Shown one piece after another: positions 7,649-12,463 of a DNA stretch of 12,463 bases. This stretch comes from Candidatus Zipacnadia bacterium. GTDB taxonomy: Bacteria > Armatimonadota > Zipacnadia > Zipacnadales > Zipacnadaceae. Positions within the stretch are counted from its first letter, which is position 1. Each line of letters starts with the position of its first letter. Position numbers and translations under genes: made by a program. The notes beneath the pieces are model-generated. The model made no database searches and had not been told where the DNA came from. It worked only from the letters and a program-made list of their open reading frames with translations. The stretch covers positions 1-12,463 of the forward strand of contig JALGTD010000016.1 of the NCBI GenBank assembly GCA_029821515.1, given 5' to 3'.

Positions 7649-8457
7649 ATCTGCTCATCCTCCGGAGCAGCAGTCTCGGGGATGAGGCTCACCCGCGGCG
7701 CGCCGCCCGGCCCGGTGTCTACCTGTACTTCGGCATGGTAGACCTGGGCAATCATCTGGGCGGTAACTACTGCTGGCGGCGGCCCCTGAATATGGATGCG
7801 CCCCCCACTGAGCACTATCAAGCGCTGGCAGTACTGAGCGGCCAGATTCAGGTCATGGGAGACGCAGACTATTGTTTTTTGCTCGTCCTGATTGAAACGG
7901 GTGAGCAGCTCGAAGATTTCGTGCTGGTGATTGATATCTAAGAAAGCAGTCGGCTCGTCCAGGAGCAGTATATTAGTCTGCTGGGCGAAGGCACGGGCCA
8001 GGGTCGCCCGCTGCAGCTCGCCGCCCGACAGCTCGGTGACCGGGCGGCTGGCCAGGTCGGTCAGATCGGCCAGTTCCATTGCTTGCCAGGCCACATGCAG
8101 GTCATCAGGGCCCTGCGCCTGGAGCCGACCCAAATGGGGGGTACGGCCCATCAACACGTAGTCTTCGACAGTAAAGGAGAAGATACTGCCACTGACCTGC
8201 GGGACAACGGCCACTCTTTGGGCAATCTGGCGACGGGAATAACTGCTCAGCGGTTGCCCCGCCAGGATCACTACACCTGTGCGCAAGGGCAGTATCCCAG
8301 TTAGCGCCCGCAGCAAGGTGCTTTTGCCCGAGCCATTCGGGCCGATCAACCCCACAAACTCCCCCTCGCCGACCTCCACATCCACTGCGTGCAGCACGTC
8401 GCGGTCGTCGTACCCGCAGACAATGCTTTTGCCTGCTATTACTGGCTGGTTGGCCAT
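7645..8457 (-). CDS. btuD: Vitamin B12 ABC transporter ATP-binding protein
   Basis: This cytoplasmic ATPase powers the importer. Residues (from ATG 8457) show Walker A GPNGSGKST (39-47), Q-loop Q87, signature LSGGE (143-147), Walker B ILLLDEP (163-169) and switch histidine H201. The DINHQHEIFELL stretch after Walker B is characteristic of the FepC/BtuD/FhuC subfamily. The start is ambiguous. A TTG at 8472 overlaps the btuF stop as TTGA and adds MRQAA, while ATG 8457 has a GAGG 9 nt upstream, so I chose the ATG. A C-terminal extension of about 30 residues (Gly, Pro and acidic) follows the ABC core, as is common in this subfamily. It overlaps btuC by 4 bp. Confidence 0.93.
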   Translation of the reverse strand: MANQPVIAGKSIVCGYDDRDVLHAVDVEVGEGEFVGLIGPNGSGKSTLLRALTGILPLRTGVVILAGQPLSSYSRRQIAQRVAVVPQVSGSIFSFTVEDYVLMGRTPHLGRLQAQGPDDLHVAWQAMELADLTDLASRPVTELSGGELQRATLARAFAQQTNILLLDEPTAFLDINHQHEIFELLTRFNQDEQKTIVCVSHDLNLAAQYCQRLIVLSGGRIHIQGPPPAVVTAQMIAQVYHAEVQVDTGPGGAPRVSLIPETAAPEDEQI

Positions 8458-8468
8458 AGCTGCTTGCC

Positions 8469-9476
8469 TCAATGGTGGGACTGTGCTTCGCTTATCAGGT
8501 ACGAGATCTCCTCAAGCCCCTCAATCAGTCGCGGGCCGGGGATAGTCACCAGGTCATCATTGATGAGGTAAACTTGGCCACCTTTGACTGCCGCTACCTC
8601 GCGCCAGGCGGGCAGGGCTCGGAGCTGGGCGAGAATGTCCTGGACTCTCTTCTGTTGTCCGACTCCGTGCCGCTGGGCAATGATAATCAACTGTGGGTCA
8701 GCGGCTACTACCGCCTCCCGCGAGGTCTGTGGCCAGGGGCGCTTCTGATCAACAGTCCTCACGTCGCGGATGGCGTTGCGTGCTCCACAGGTGCCCATCA
8801 TATCGTCCACAAAGCTGGTAGCTCCGGCCACAAATAGCGGGTCGCGCGACAGAACGAAGAGCACCCGCAGTTTGCTGTCCGCGCCTCGATGCTGGGCCGT
8901 TACGCTGGCTTTGCGCTCAGCCAGGGCCTCAGCCGCCTTCTTGCCTTGCTGGTCATGACCGGTGATTCGCCCGATGCGCCGTACCAGAGCGATGACGTCG
9001 TCCAGAGTCTGGGGATCATAGCCCAGGAAGGGAATCTGCATCTCTTCCAACCGGTCGAGAAAGGCGGCATCAACTCCCCGGGCGGCCAGCACCAGATCAG
9101 GCTCGAGGCTGACCAGCTTCTCCAGACTGGGATTAATGATACCACCAATAGATGGTTTTTGGCTGGCCTCCGAAGGATAATCGCAGAAGTCGGTGCGGCC
9201 GGCAAGTTGGTCGCCAGCACCGACCAGAAAGACTATCTCGGTCAAGTTAGGCGAGAGGCTAATGATGTGCTGGTGAGGCTTGTTCAACGTCACTGTATTG
9301 TCCAGGTCGTCGGTGAATGAGCGAGGCCAGTGTTTAGACGCAGGCGCTCTATTAGGATTGGCGGATTGCTCCTGCGGTAACTGCCCGGTGTGCGGCTTGC
9401 ACGCGAGGCTTCCCCCGAGCAATATTACTGTTGCTACACTTATTAGCTTTAGCTGTGTCCAAATTACCCTTCTCAT
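8469..9476 (-). CDS. btuF: Cobalamin-binding lipoprotein of the ABC importer (BtuF-like)
   Basis: This extracytoplasmic binding protein delivers substrate to BtuCD. Residues 1-26 form a lipoprotein signal (MRRV, hydrophobic core, GGSLAC with C26), followed by a polar Gln/Asn/Pro linker to about 50, typical of tethered binding proteins. The mature part is a class III (TroA/BtuF-type) fold: HIISLSPNLTEIVFLVGAGDQLAGRTDFCDYP (a strand and helix ending in GRTDFCDYP, 93-101), GGIINPSLEKLVSLEPDLVLA near 111-131, and the second lobe with LFVLSRDPLFVAG. The FCDYP and NPSLEK pattern is the usual BtuF/HmuT signature; the riboswitch favours cobalamin. Start ATG 9476 lies 37 bp after the pilin gene, with a weak AGGTG about 10 nt upstream. 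Confidence 0.9.
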   Translation of the reverse strand: MRRVIWTQLKLISVATVILLGGSLACKPHTGQLPQEQSANPNRAPASKHWPRSFTDDLDNTVTLNKPHQHIISLSPNLTEIVFLVGAGDQLAGRTDFCDYPSEASQKPSIGGIINPSLEKLVSLEPDLVLAARGVDAAFLDRLEEMQIPFLGYDPQTLDDVIALVRRIGRITGHDQQGKKAAEALAERKASVTAQHRGADSKLRVLFVLSRDPLFVAGATSFVDDMMGTCGARNAIRDVRTVDQKRPWPQTSREAVVAADPQLIIIAQRHGVGQQKRVQDILAQLRALPAWREVAAVKGGQVYLINDDLVTIPGPRLIEGLEEISYLISEAQSHH

Positions 9477-9513
9477 TACCAGTACACCTGCCCGCCGTTA
9501 GCCTATGGCCAGC

Positions 9514-10305
9514 CTATTTTAGATCATAGATACTCTCAGAAGCCGACTCGTCTGACAGGTCAGCCAGCGAGTCGTCATTGGAGCTGACATTGAACTTTTG
9601 CGTCGCTGCTTTGGCATGCCCATCGCAATAGGCGACATTTGCTGTGCCATTGTGGCGAAAATGCACGTTGGGGCCGATCCAGGCGTACACTGGATCGATT
9701 CGCTGTCCTGAACTGGGGTCTTTATCAGGGGCACGGAGGTAGTTATTTGCGATAACTTCGTTGCTAAACGTACTCCAGAGCGCGCTGTCGGTCAGTAGAA
9801 CTGTGTTGGCTGGACTACCGACAGCGGTAATATTCGCTGGGCTCGTGATATGGCCACCCGGCTCCGGCGTAATCAGTCCGGTATTGACGTTTCGGTTGTA
9901 ACATCCACCCAGATAGGTAGCGTTGTAAGCATAGCCGGTGTAGGGACGACCGAAGCTGGGCGCTGCAAATACCCGACAATGGTTGACCTTGCCGGTAGTA
10001 GTGTAGTTGCCAATGAAACCCAGGCCGTCATATACCCAGTTGCTGAAGTTGAAATCCCATGCCCACTCGTATGAGTAGTCCGAATTCATTATGGAGGCCG
10101 GGGGCAGGAATCCATCATAATCATCGGCGTACATTATGAATGCTAGCGTCAATTGTCTAACATTCGACAGACAATCGATCTGCATTGCTTTGGATCTAGC
10201 CTGGGCAAAGACCGGGAAGAGCATCGCTGCCAGAATTGCAATGATGGCCATTACCACGAGTAGTTCAATGAGCGTGAAACCGTTCCTGACTGTGGCTTTG
10301 AGCAT
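9514..10305 (-). CDS. DUF1559-like prepilin / pseudopilin with H-X9-DG motif
   Basis: The 263-residue protein begins with a short basic leader and a type IV prepilin peptidase site: G9|F10 TLIE with E14 at the +5 position, then a hydrophobic helix to about residue 30. PilD-type cleavage and N-methylation should give a membrane-anchored pilin-like protein, possibly assembled into a pseudopilus. The globular part is rich in Asn, Tyr and Gly with several Cys. It ends in the H-X9-DG signature (H218 to DG 228-229), known from the DUF1559 family abundant in Planctomycetota and Armatimonadota, followed by an acidic Ser/Asp tail. The start is firm: GGAGGT lies 6 nt before ATG. It is the first gene after a cobalamin riboswitch and terminator, and btuF follows after 37 bp, so it is probably B12-regulated. 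Its biochemical role is unknown. Confidence 0.92.
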   Translation of the reverse strand: MLKATVRNGFTLIELLVVMAIIAILAAMLFPVFAQARSKAMQIDCLSNVRQLTLAFIMYADDYDGFLPPASIMNSDYSYEWAWDFNFSNWVYDGLGFIGNYTTTGKVNHCRVFAAPSFGRPYTGYAYNATYLGGCYNRNVNTGLITPEPGGHITSPANITAVGSPANTVLLTDSALWSTFSNEVIANNYLRAPDKDPSSGQRIDPVYAWIGPNVHFRHNGTANVAYCDGHAKAATQKFNVSSNDDSLADLSDESASESIYDLK

Positions 10306-10315
10306 AATAGGACCT

Positions 10316-10358
10316 CCCTGCTCGGAATGGATTGGAACGACTCTGCCTCTGAGCAGGA
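10316..10358 (-). promoter_or_regulatory. Possible hairpin overlapping the SD of the prepilin gene
   Basis: On the minus strand TCCTGCTC (10358-10351) can pair with GAGCAGGG (10323-10316), seven Watson-Crick pairs plus one wobble, around a 27-nt loop. The 3' arm covers the first bases of the GGGAGGT SD of the prepilin gene. It could tune translation, but the large loop makes this weak. Confidence 0.25.
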
Positions 10359-10369
10359 GAGTGATAACG

Positions 10370-10404
10370 AAAAAACCACCGCTCCCTGAGGATGCAGTGG
10401 TTTT
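10370..10404 (-). terminator. Rho-independent terminator, expression platform of the B12 riboswitch
   Basis: Read on the minus strand, AAAACCACTGC (10404-10394) pairs with GCGGTGGTTTT (10382-10372), 11 pairs including one T-G wobble, around an 11-nt loop, and the run of six T (10375-10370) completes an intrinsic terminator. It lies about 50 nt after the aptamer and about 65 nt before the prepilin start, where attenuation by a riboswitch would act. Confidence 0.85.
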
Positions 10405-10418
10405 GACAACTAAAACCA
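10398..10418 (-). promoter_or_regulatory. Candidate antiterminator hairpin
   Basis: On the minus strand TGGTTTT (10418-10412) pairs with AAAACCA (10404-10398) across a 7-nt loop. This uses the 5' arm of the terminator and so excludes it. A second alternative exists: the 8 nt just after the aptamer P1 stem (10456-10449, CACCGCTC) are perfectly complementary to the terminator 3' arm (10384-10377, GAGCGGTG). Which one is used in the B12-free state cannot be decided by eye. Confidence 0.45.
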
Positions 10419-10455
10419 GCCACCTCCCACCCGCGAGGAGATATAACTGAGCGGT

Positions 10456-10628
10456 GCTTGCGTGGCAGTCTCCTGACTTACGGATCGTCCTACTCTCCGC
10501 GCCTTCCCAAAGGCCGATGGCCCTCAGTGGCTATTTGCGGATTTCGTCCCCGTTCACAGTTGCGGGGCAGCGACGGCTTCTCACCGTCTTCCTGCTAACC
10601 AAACCCAGATTGGGTCCCTTACGCAAGC
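10456..10628 (-). ncRNA. Cobalamin (vitamin B12) riboswitch
   Basis: The leader RNA carries the conserved landmarks of the cobalamin aptamer in the right order on the minus strand. They are CCCCGCAACTG (10567-10557), AGCCACTG (10532-10525), GGGAAGGC (10508-10501) and the B12 box GTCAGGAGACTGCC (10477-10464). A perfect 8-bp P1 stem closes it: GCTTGCGT (10628-10621) with ACGCAAGC (10463-10456). A promoter lies directly upstream and an intrinsic terminator downstream, so binding of a cobalamin should cause premature termination and switch off the prepilin-btuFDC genes. The landmarks are specific, so confidence is high. I have not assigned adenosyl- versus methyl/hydroxo-cobalamin class. Confidence 0.96.
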
Positions 10629-10648
10629 TGTTGCTTTGAATTTTTGGT

Positions 10649-10677
10649 ATTATATCATAATTCAGAAACGAAGTCAA
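10649..10677 (-). promoter_or_regulatory. Sigma70-type promoter of the B12 riboswitch operon
   Basis: On the minus strand TTGACT (10677-10672) and TATAAT (10654-10649) are separated by exactly 17 nt, and TG-A before the -10 forms an extended -10. Transcription would start near 10642, about 14 nt before the P1 stem of the riboswitch. This is a near-consensus vegetative promoter. Confidence 0.9.
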
Positions 10678-10748
10678 TGTACTCCTATGCATCTACATCA
10701 GGCTTGCTCATAGCGTGGCGTTGTGGTAGTATAAAGATGGAGGTCACT

Positions 10749-11171
10749 ATGAATTACACGCTTAGTGTTCTTCTGGCCATAGCCGCGCTTGGCTTAATCA
10801 TCGCAGCGCTTGTCGAGGTGAGCAAGTACTTCCGGGGTCAGACGATAATTTCGGGCCGTCAGCTTGTACTGCGCCTGATTATGGCCGGGCTGCTTTTGGC
10901 TATTATTGGGCTTGGTTTCTGGGCGAAGATTTACTTGAGTGGAAGCCCGGATCCGGTGGTAACTCTTGTGGTTGGCCTGGGGATTGTAGTGATGATTGTT
11001 GTGGTAATAGTCCTGGCGCTGCTGGACTTGCGCCAAGTGCGGGCTGTTCAGCGCCGAGTGCAGGCTGAGCTGTATCAGCGCCTGGCGGATATGAGCCAGG
11101 AGATAGATAAGCTCACCAAAGCCAAACAGAACCGGGATAAAACCGAGCAGGACCTCGAGATCGAGTCGTGA
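10749..11171 (+). CDS. Small membrane protein with three helices and a C-terminal coiled coil
   Basis: I chose ATG 10749 because GGAGG (10739-10743) lies 5 nt upstream; the longer open frame from 10644 would run through the divergent promoter. The 140-residue product has three hydrophobic segments at about 4-22, 42-62 and 70-93. It ends in a charged helical tail (about 95-136; RAVQRRVQAELYQRL, EIDKLTKAKQ) that looks coiled-coil and probably cytoplasmic. No known family is recognised. Its stop overlaps the ribD GTG start as GTGA (11168-11171), which implies translational coupling with riboflavin synthesis genes. No FMN riboswitch is visible before it. A role in flavin or precursor handling is conceivable, but the protein has no transporter motif, and a general membrane function is equally possible. 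Confidence 0.75.
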   Translation: MNYTLSVLLAIAALGLIIAALVEVSKYFRGQTIISGRQLVLRLIMAGLLLAIIGLGFWAKIYLSGSPDPVVTLVVGLGIVVMIVVVIVLALLDLRQVRAVQRRVQAELYQRLADMSQEIDKLTKAKQNRDKTEQDLEIES

Positions 11172-12298
11172 CTACTGCTGCTCGCGATCTGAAATATATG
11201 AAGCGGGCTTTGGCACTGGCTGAGCGCGGTCTGGGCCGGACATCTCCCAATCCCGCGGTCGGTGCGCTAGTTGTTGTCAATGATGAGGTGATAGCGGAGG
11301 GTTTTCATCGGGCTGCAGGGGAGCCGCACGCGGAGATCGTAGCCCTCGGGGAGGCCGGCCAGCGGGCGGCAGGGGCTGAACTGTATGTCACACTGGAGCC
11401 CTGTTCTACTTATGGGCAGACTCCCCCGTGCACCGATGCCATAATTGCCGCCGAAATCAGCCGTGTGGTCTACACATGCCAGGACTGCGATCCTTCCAAT
11501 GCCGGTTGTGCCGAGCAGATACTATCGGCGGCGGGGATTGAAACGGTGACCGGAGTGCTTGAGCAGGAAGCCCGCCGGCTCAATGAAGCCTTCTGCAAAC
11601 ACAAAAACACAGGATACCCTTTTGTAACGGTCAAGCTGGCCGGCACGCTGGATGGGAAAATCGCGACCCGCGACGGCGATGCCCGGTGGATAACCGGTAA
11701 AGAAGCCCGGGAGTTCGTTCATATCCTGCGCGATCGCAGCGATGCAGTTATGGTCGGGCGGGGCACGGTGGCCGCCGACGATCCGGCCCTGACCACGCGC
11801 ACCGATCGGCCTGAGAGCCGCGATGCGGTGCGGGTGGTGGTAGATACCCACGCCCAGACGCCACCAACTGCTCAGGTGATTCATGTGGAAAGTGACGCGC
11901 CATGCCTTATCGCGGTGGCCGAGCCGGAGGTGGGCGGCGATGAAGCACAGAAGCGGGTAGCGAAGTTAGAGCAGGCCGGTGCGGAGATCATCTATGTTCC
12001 GGAAAAAGAGGGCAGAGTAGATCTGAGTGAGCTAATGTGCCAACTGGGCAGCCGCGACATTATGTCGGTACTGGTGGAGGGCGGCTCCCGGCTGGTTGGA
12101 GGACTGTTGGAAGAGGGGTTAGTTGATAAGTTGCTTTTCTTCTACGCACCTAAGATTTTGGGCGACGACCAGGCGCTCAGTGCAATTAGTGGAATGAAAG
12201 CAGAGAGCATCTGCGATGCTCGCAGTGTCCGTGTTCACCGCGTCGAGCAGATCGGCGCAGACATCCTGGTGACTGCATACCTATGTTCACCGGACTAA
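11168..12298 (+). CDS. ribD: Bifunctional riboflavin biosynthesis deaminase/reductase
   Basis: RibD deaminates 2,5-diamino-6-ribosylamino-pyrimidinone 5'-phosphate and then reduces the ribosyl chain with NADPH, two steps of riboflavin synthesis in the cytosol. The N-terminal CMP/dCMP deaminase domain (about 5-145) shows TSPNPAVGALVV, the zinc site HAE (H54, E56) and EPCSTYGQTPPC (C79, C88). The reductase domain (about 150-376) shows PFVTVKLAGTLDGKIA, DARWITG, DAVMVGRGTVAADDP and the C-terminal VLVEGGSRLVGGLL and APKILG. All expected catalytic residues are visible, and the length matches the family. The segment after the zinc site (CDPSNAGCAEQIL) is slightly shorter than the usual DPNPxVAGxG loop. 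The start is GTG, in a GTGA overlap with the upstream membrane protein; the stop overlaps the ribE start region by 16 bp. Confidence 0.97.
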   Translation: MTTAARDLKYMKRALALAERGLGRTSPNPAVGALVVVNDEVIAEGFHRAAGEPHAEIVALGEAGQRAAGAELYVTLEPCSTYGQTPPCTDAIIAAEISRVVYTCQDCDPSNAGCAEQILSAAGIETVTGVLEQEARRLNEAFCKHKNTGYPFVTVKLAGTLDGKIATRDGDARWITGKEAREFVHILRDRSDAVMVGRGTVAADDPALTTRTDRPESRDAVRVVVDTHAQTPPTAQVIHVESDAPCLIAVAEPEVGGDEAQKRVAKLEQAGAEIIYVPEKEGRVDLSELMCQLGSRDIMSVLVEGGSRLVGGLLEEGLVDKLLFFYAPKILGDDQALSAISGMKAESICDARSVRVHRVEQIGADILVTAYLCSPD

Positions 12299-12463
12299 TT
12301 GAAGAAGTCGGTAAGGTAGCGGCGCGCTCGCCGGTAGGCGACGGGCTGAGTCTGCTCGTTGAGGCACCCGCCATTGGCGCGGAATGTGCGGTCGGCGACA
12401 GCGTGGCCGTCAATGGCGTCTGTCTCACAGTCGAGCAGGCGACCGGCAGTCGGCTCGAGTTCC
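12283..12463 (+). CDS. ribE: Riboflavin synthase alpha subunit, N-terminal part (3' truncated by window)
   Basis: From ATG 12283 the frame reads MFTGLIEEVGKV and stays open for 60 codons to the window end. MFTGLIEE at the N-terminus and VGDSVAVNGVCLTV at about 37-50 are the signature of the first lumazine-binding barrel of riboflavin synthase, which dismutates two 6,7-dimethyl-8-ribityllumazine molecules to riboflavin. It starts inside the last codons of ribD in another frame (16-bp overlap), so the two are probably translationally coupled. The remaining two thirds of the protein, including the second barrel, lie beyond the window. The gene symbol follows the ribE usage for this enzyme (ribC in E. 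coli). Confidence 0.93.
   Translation, partial: MFTGLIEEVGKVAARSPVGDGLSLLVEAPAIGAECAVGDSVAVNGVCLTVEQATGSRLEF

Noticed and set aside
10704..10735. TTGCTC...TATAAA as a promoter for the small membrane protein gene
   Set aside because: The spacing is 20 nt and the start site would fall on the SD at 10739-10743, leaving no leader. The real promoter was not resolved, though the AT-rich region 10636-10661 may be bidirectional.
10644..10748. FMN riboswitch (RFN element) upstream of the membrane protein-ribD genes
   Set aside because: None of the conserved RFN motifs is present in this short divergent interval.
1..12463. CRISPR arrays, IS elements, tRNA or rRNA genes, phage or defence systems
   Set aside because: No repeat-spacer pattern, transposase, terminal inverted repeats or RNA-gene signatures were seen; the content is metabolic and envelope genes.

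Overview
The window is a gene-dense bacterial segment (GC in the high fifties by eye, good Shine-Dalgarno (SD) sites, one canonical sigma70-type promoter). Lipoprotein signals and a parvulin chaperone suggest a cell with an elaborate envelope. The DUF1559-like 'H-X9-DG' prepilin is a protein type abundant in Armatimonadota and Planctomycetota, so I lean weakly towards an Armatimonadota-like lineage. No single gene here proves the phylum.

Layout. Positions 1-1974 (+) hold the C-terminal part of a six-hairpin glycosidase-like protein, a 97-residue orphan, and a PpiC/SurA-like parvulin lipoprotein. These converge, with a 7-bp gap, on a long minus-strand block. Read in its own direction that block runs: sigma70-type promoter (about 10677-10649), cobalamin riboswitch (10628-10456), rho-independent terminator (about 10404-10370), prepilin-like protein, then vitamin B12 ABC importer genes btuF, btuD and btuC. 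After 129 bp come purH, a dihydrouridine-synthase-like TIM-barrel protein, glyA and a LmbE/PIG-L deacetylase. To the right, divergently on the + strand from 10749, are a small three-helix membrane protein, ribD and the start of ribE, coupled by stop/start overlaps.

How it fits together. The leader has a promoter, an aptamer and a terminator in the order expected for B12-repressed transcription, so the four genes after it should be made when cobalamin is scarce. The unusual point is that the first gene is a type IV pilin-like protein, not a transporter component. It is a candidate for a surface or envelope part of B12 acquisition. I see no terminator between btuC and purH, so the folate-dependent genes purH and glyA could receive readthrough, but this is unproven. 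The right-hand operon makes riboflavin, with an uncharacterised membrane protein translationally coupled to ribD. The most notable candidate for something undescribed is the riboswitch-pilin-btuFCD unit.
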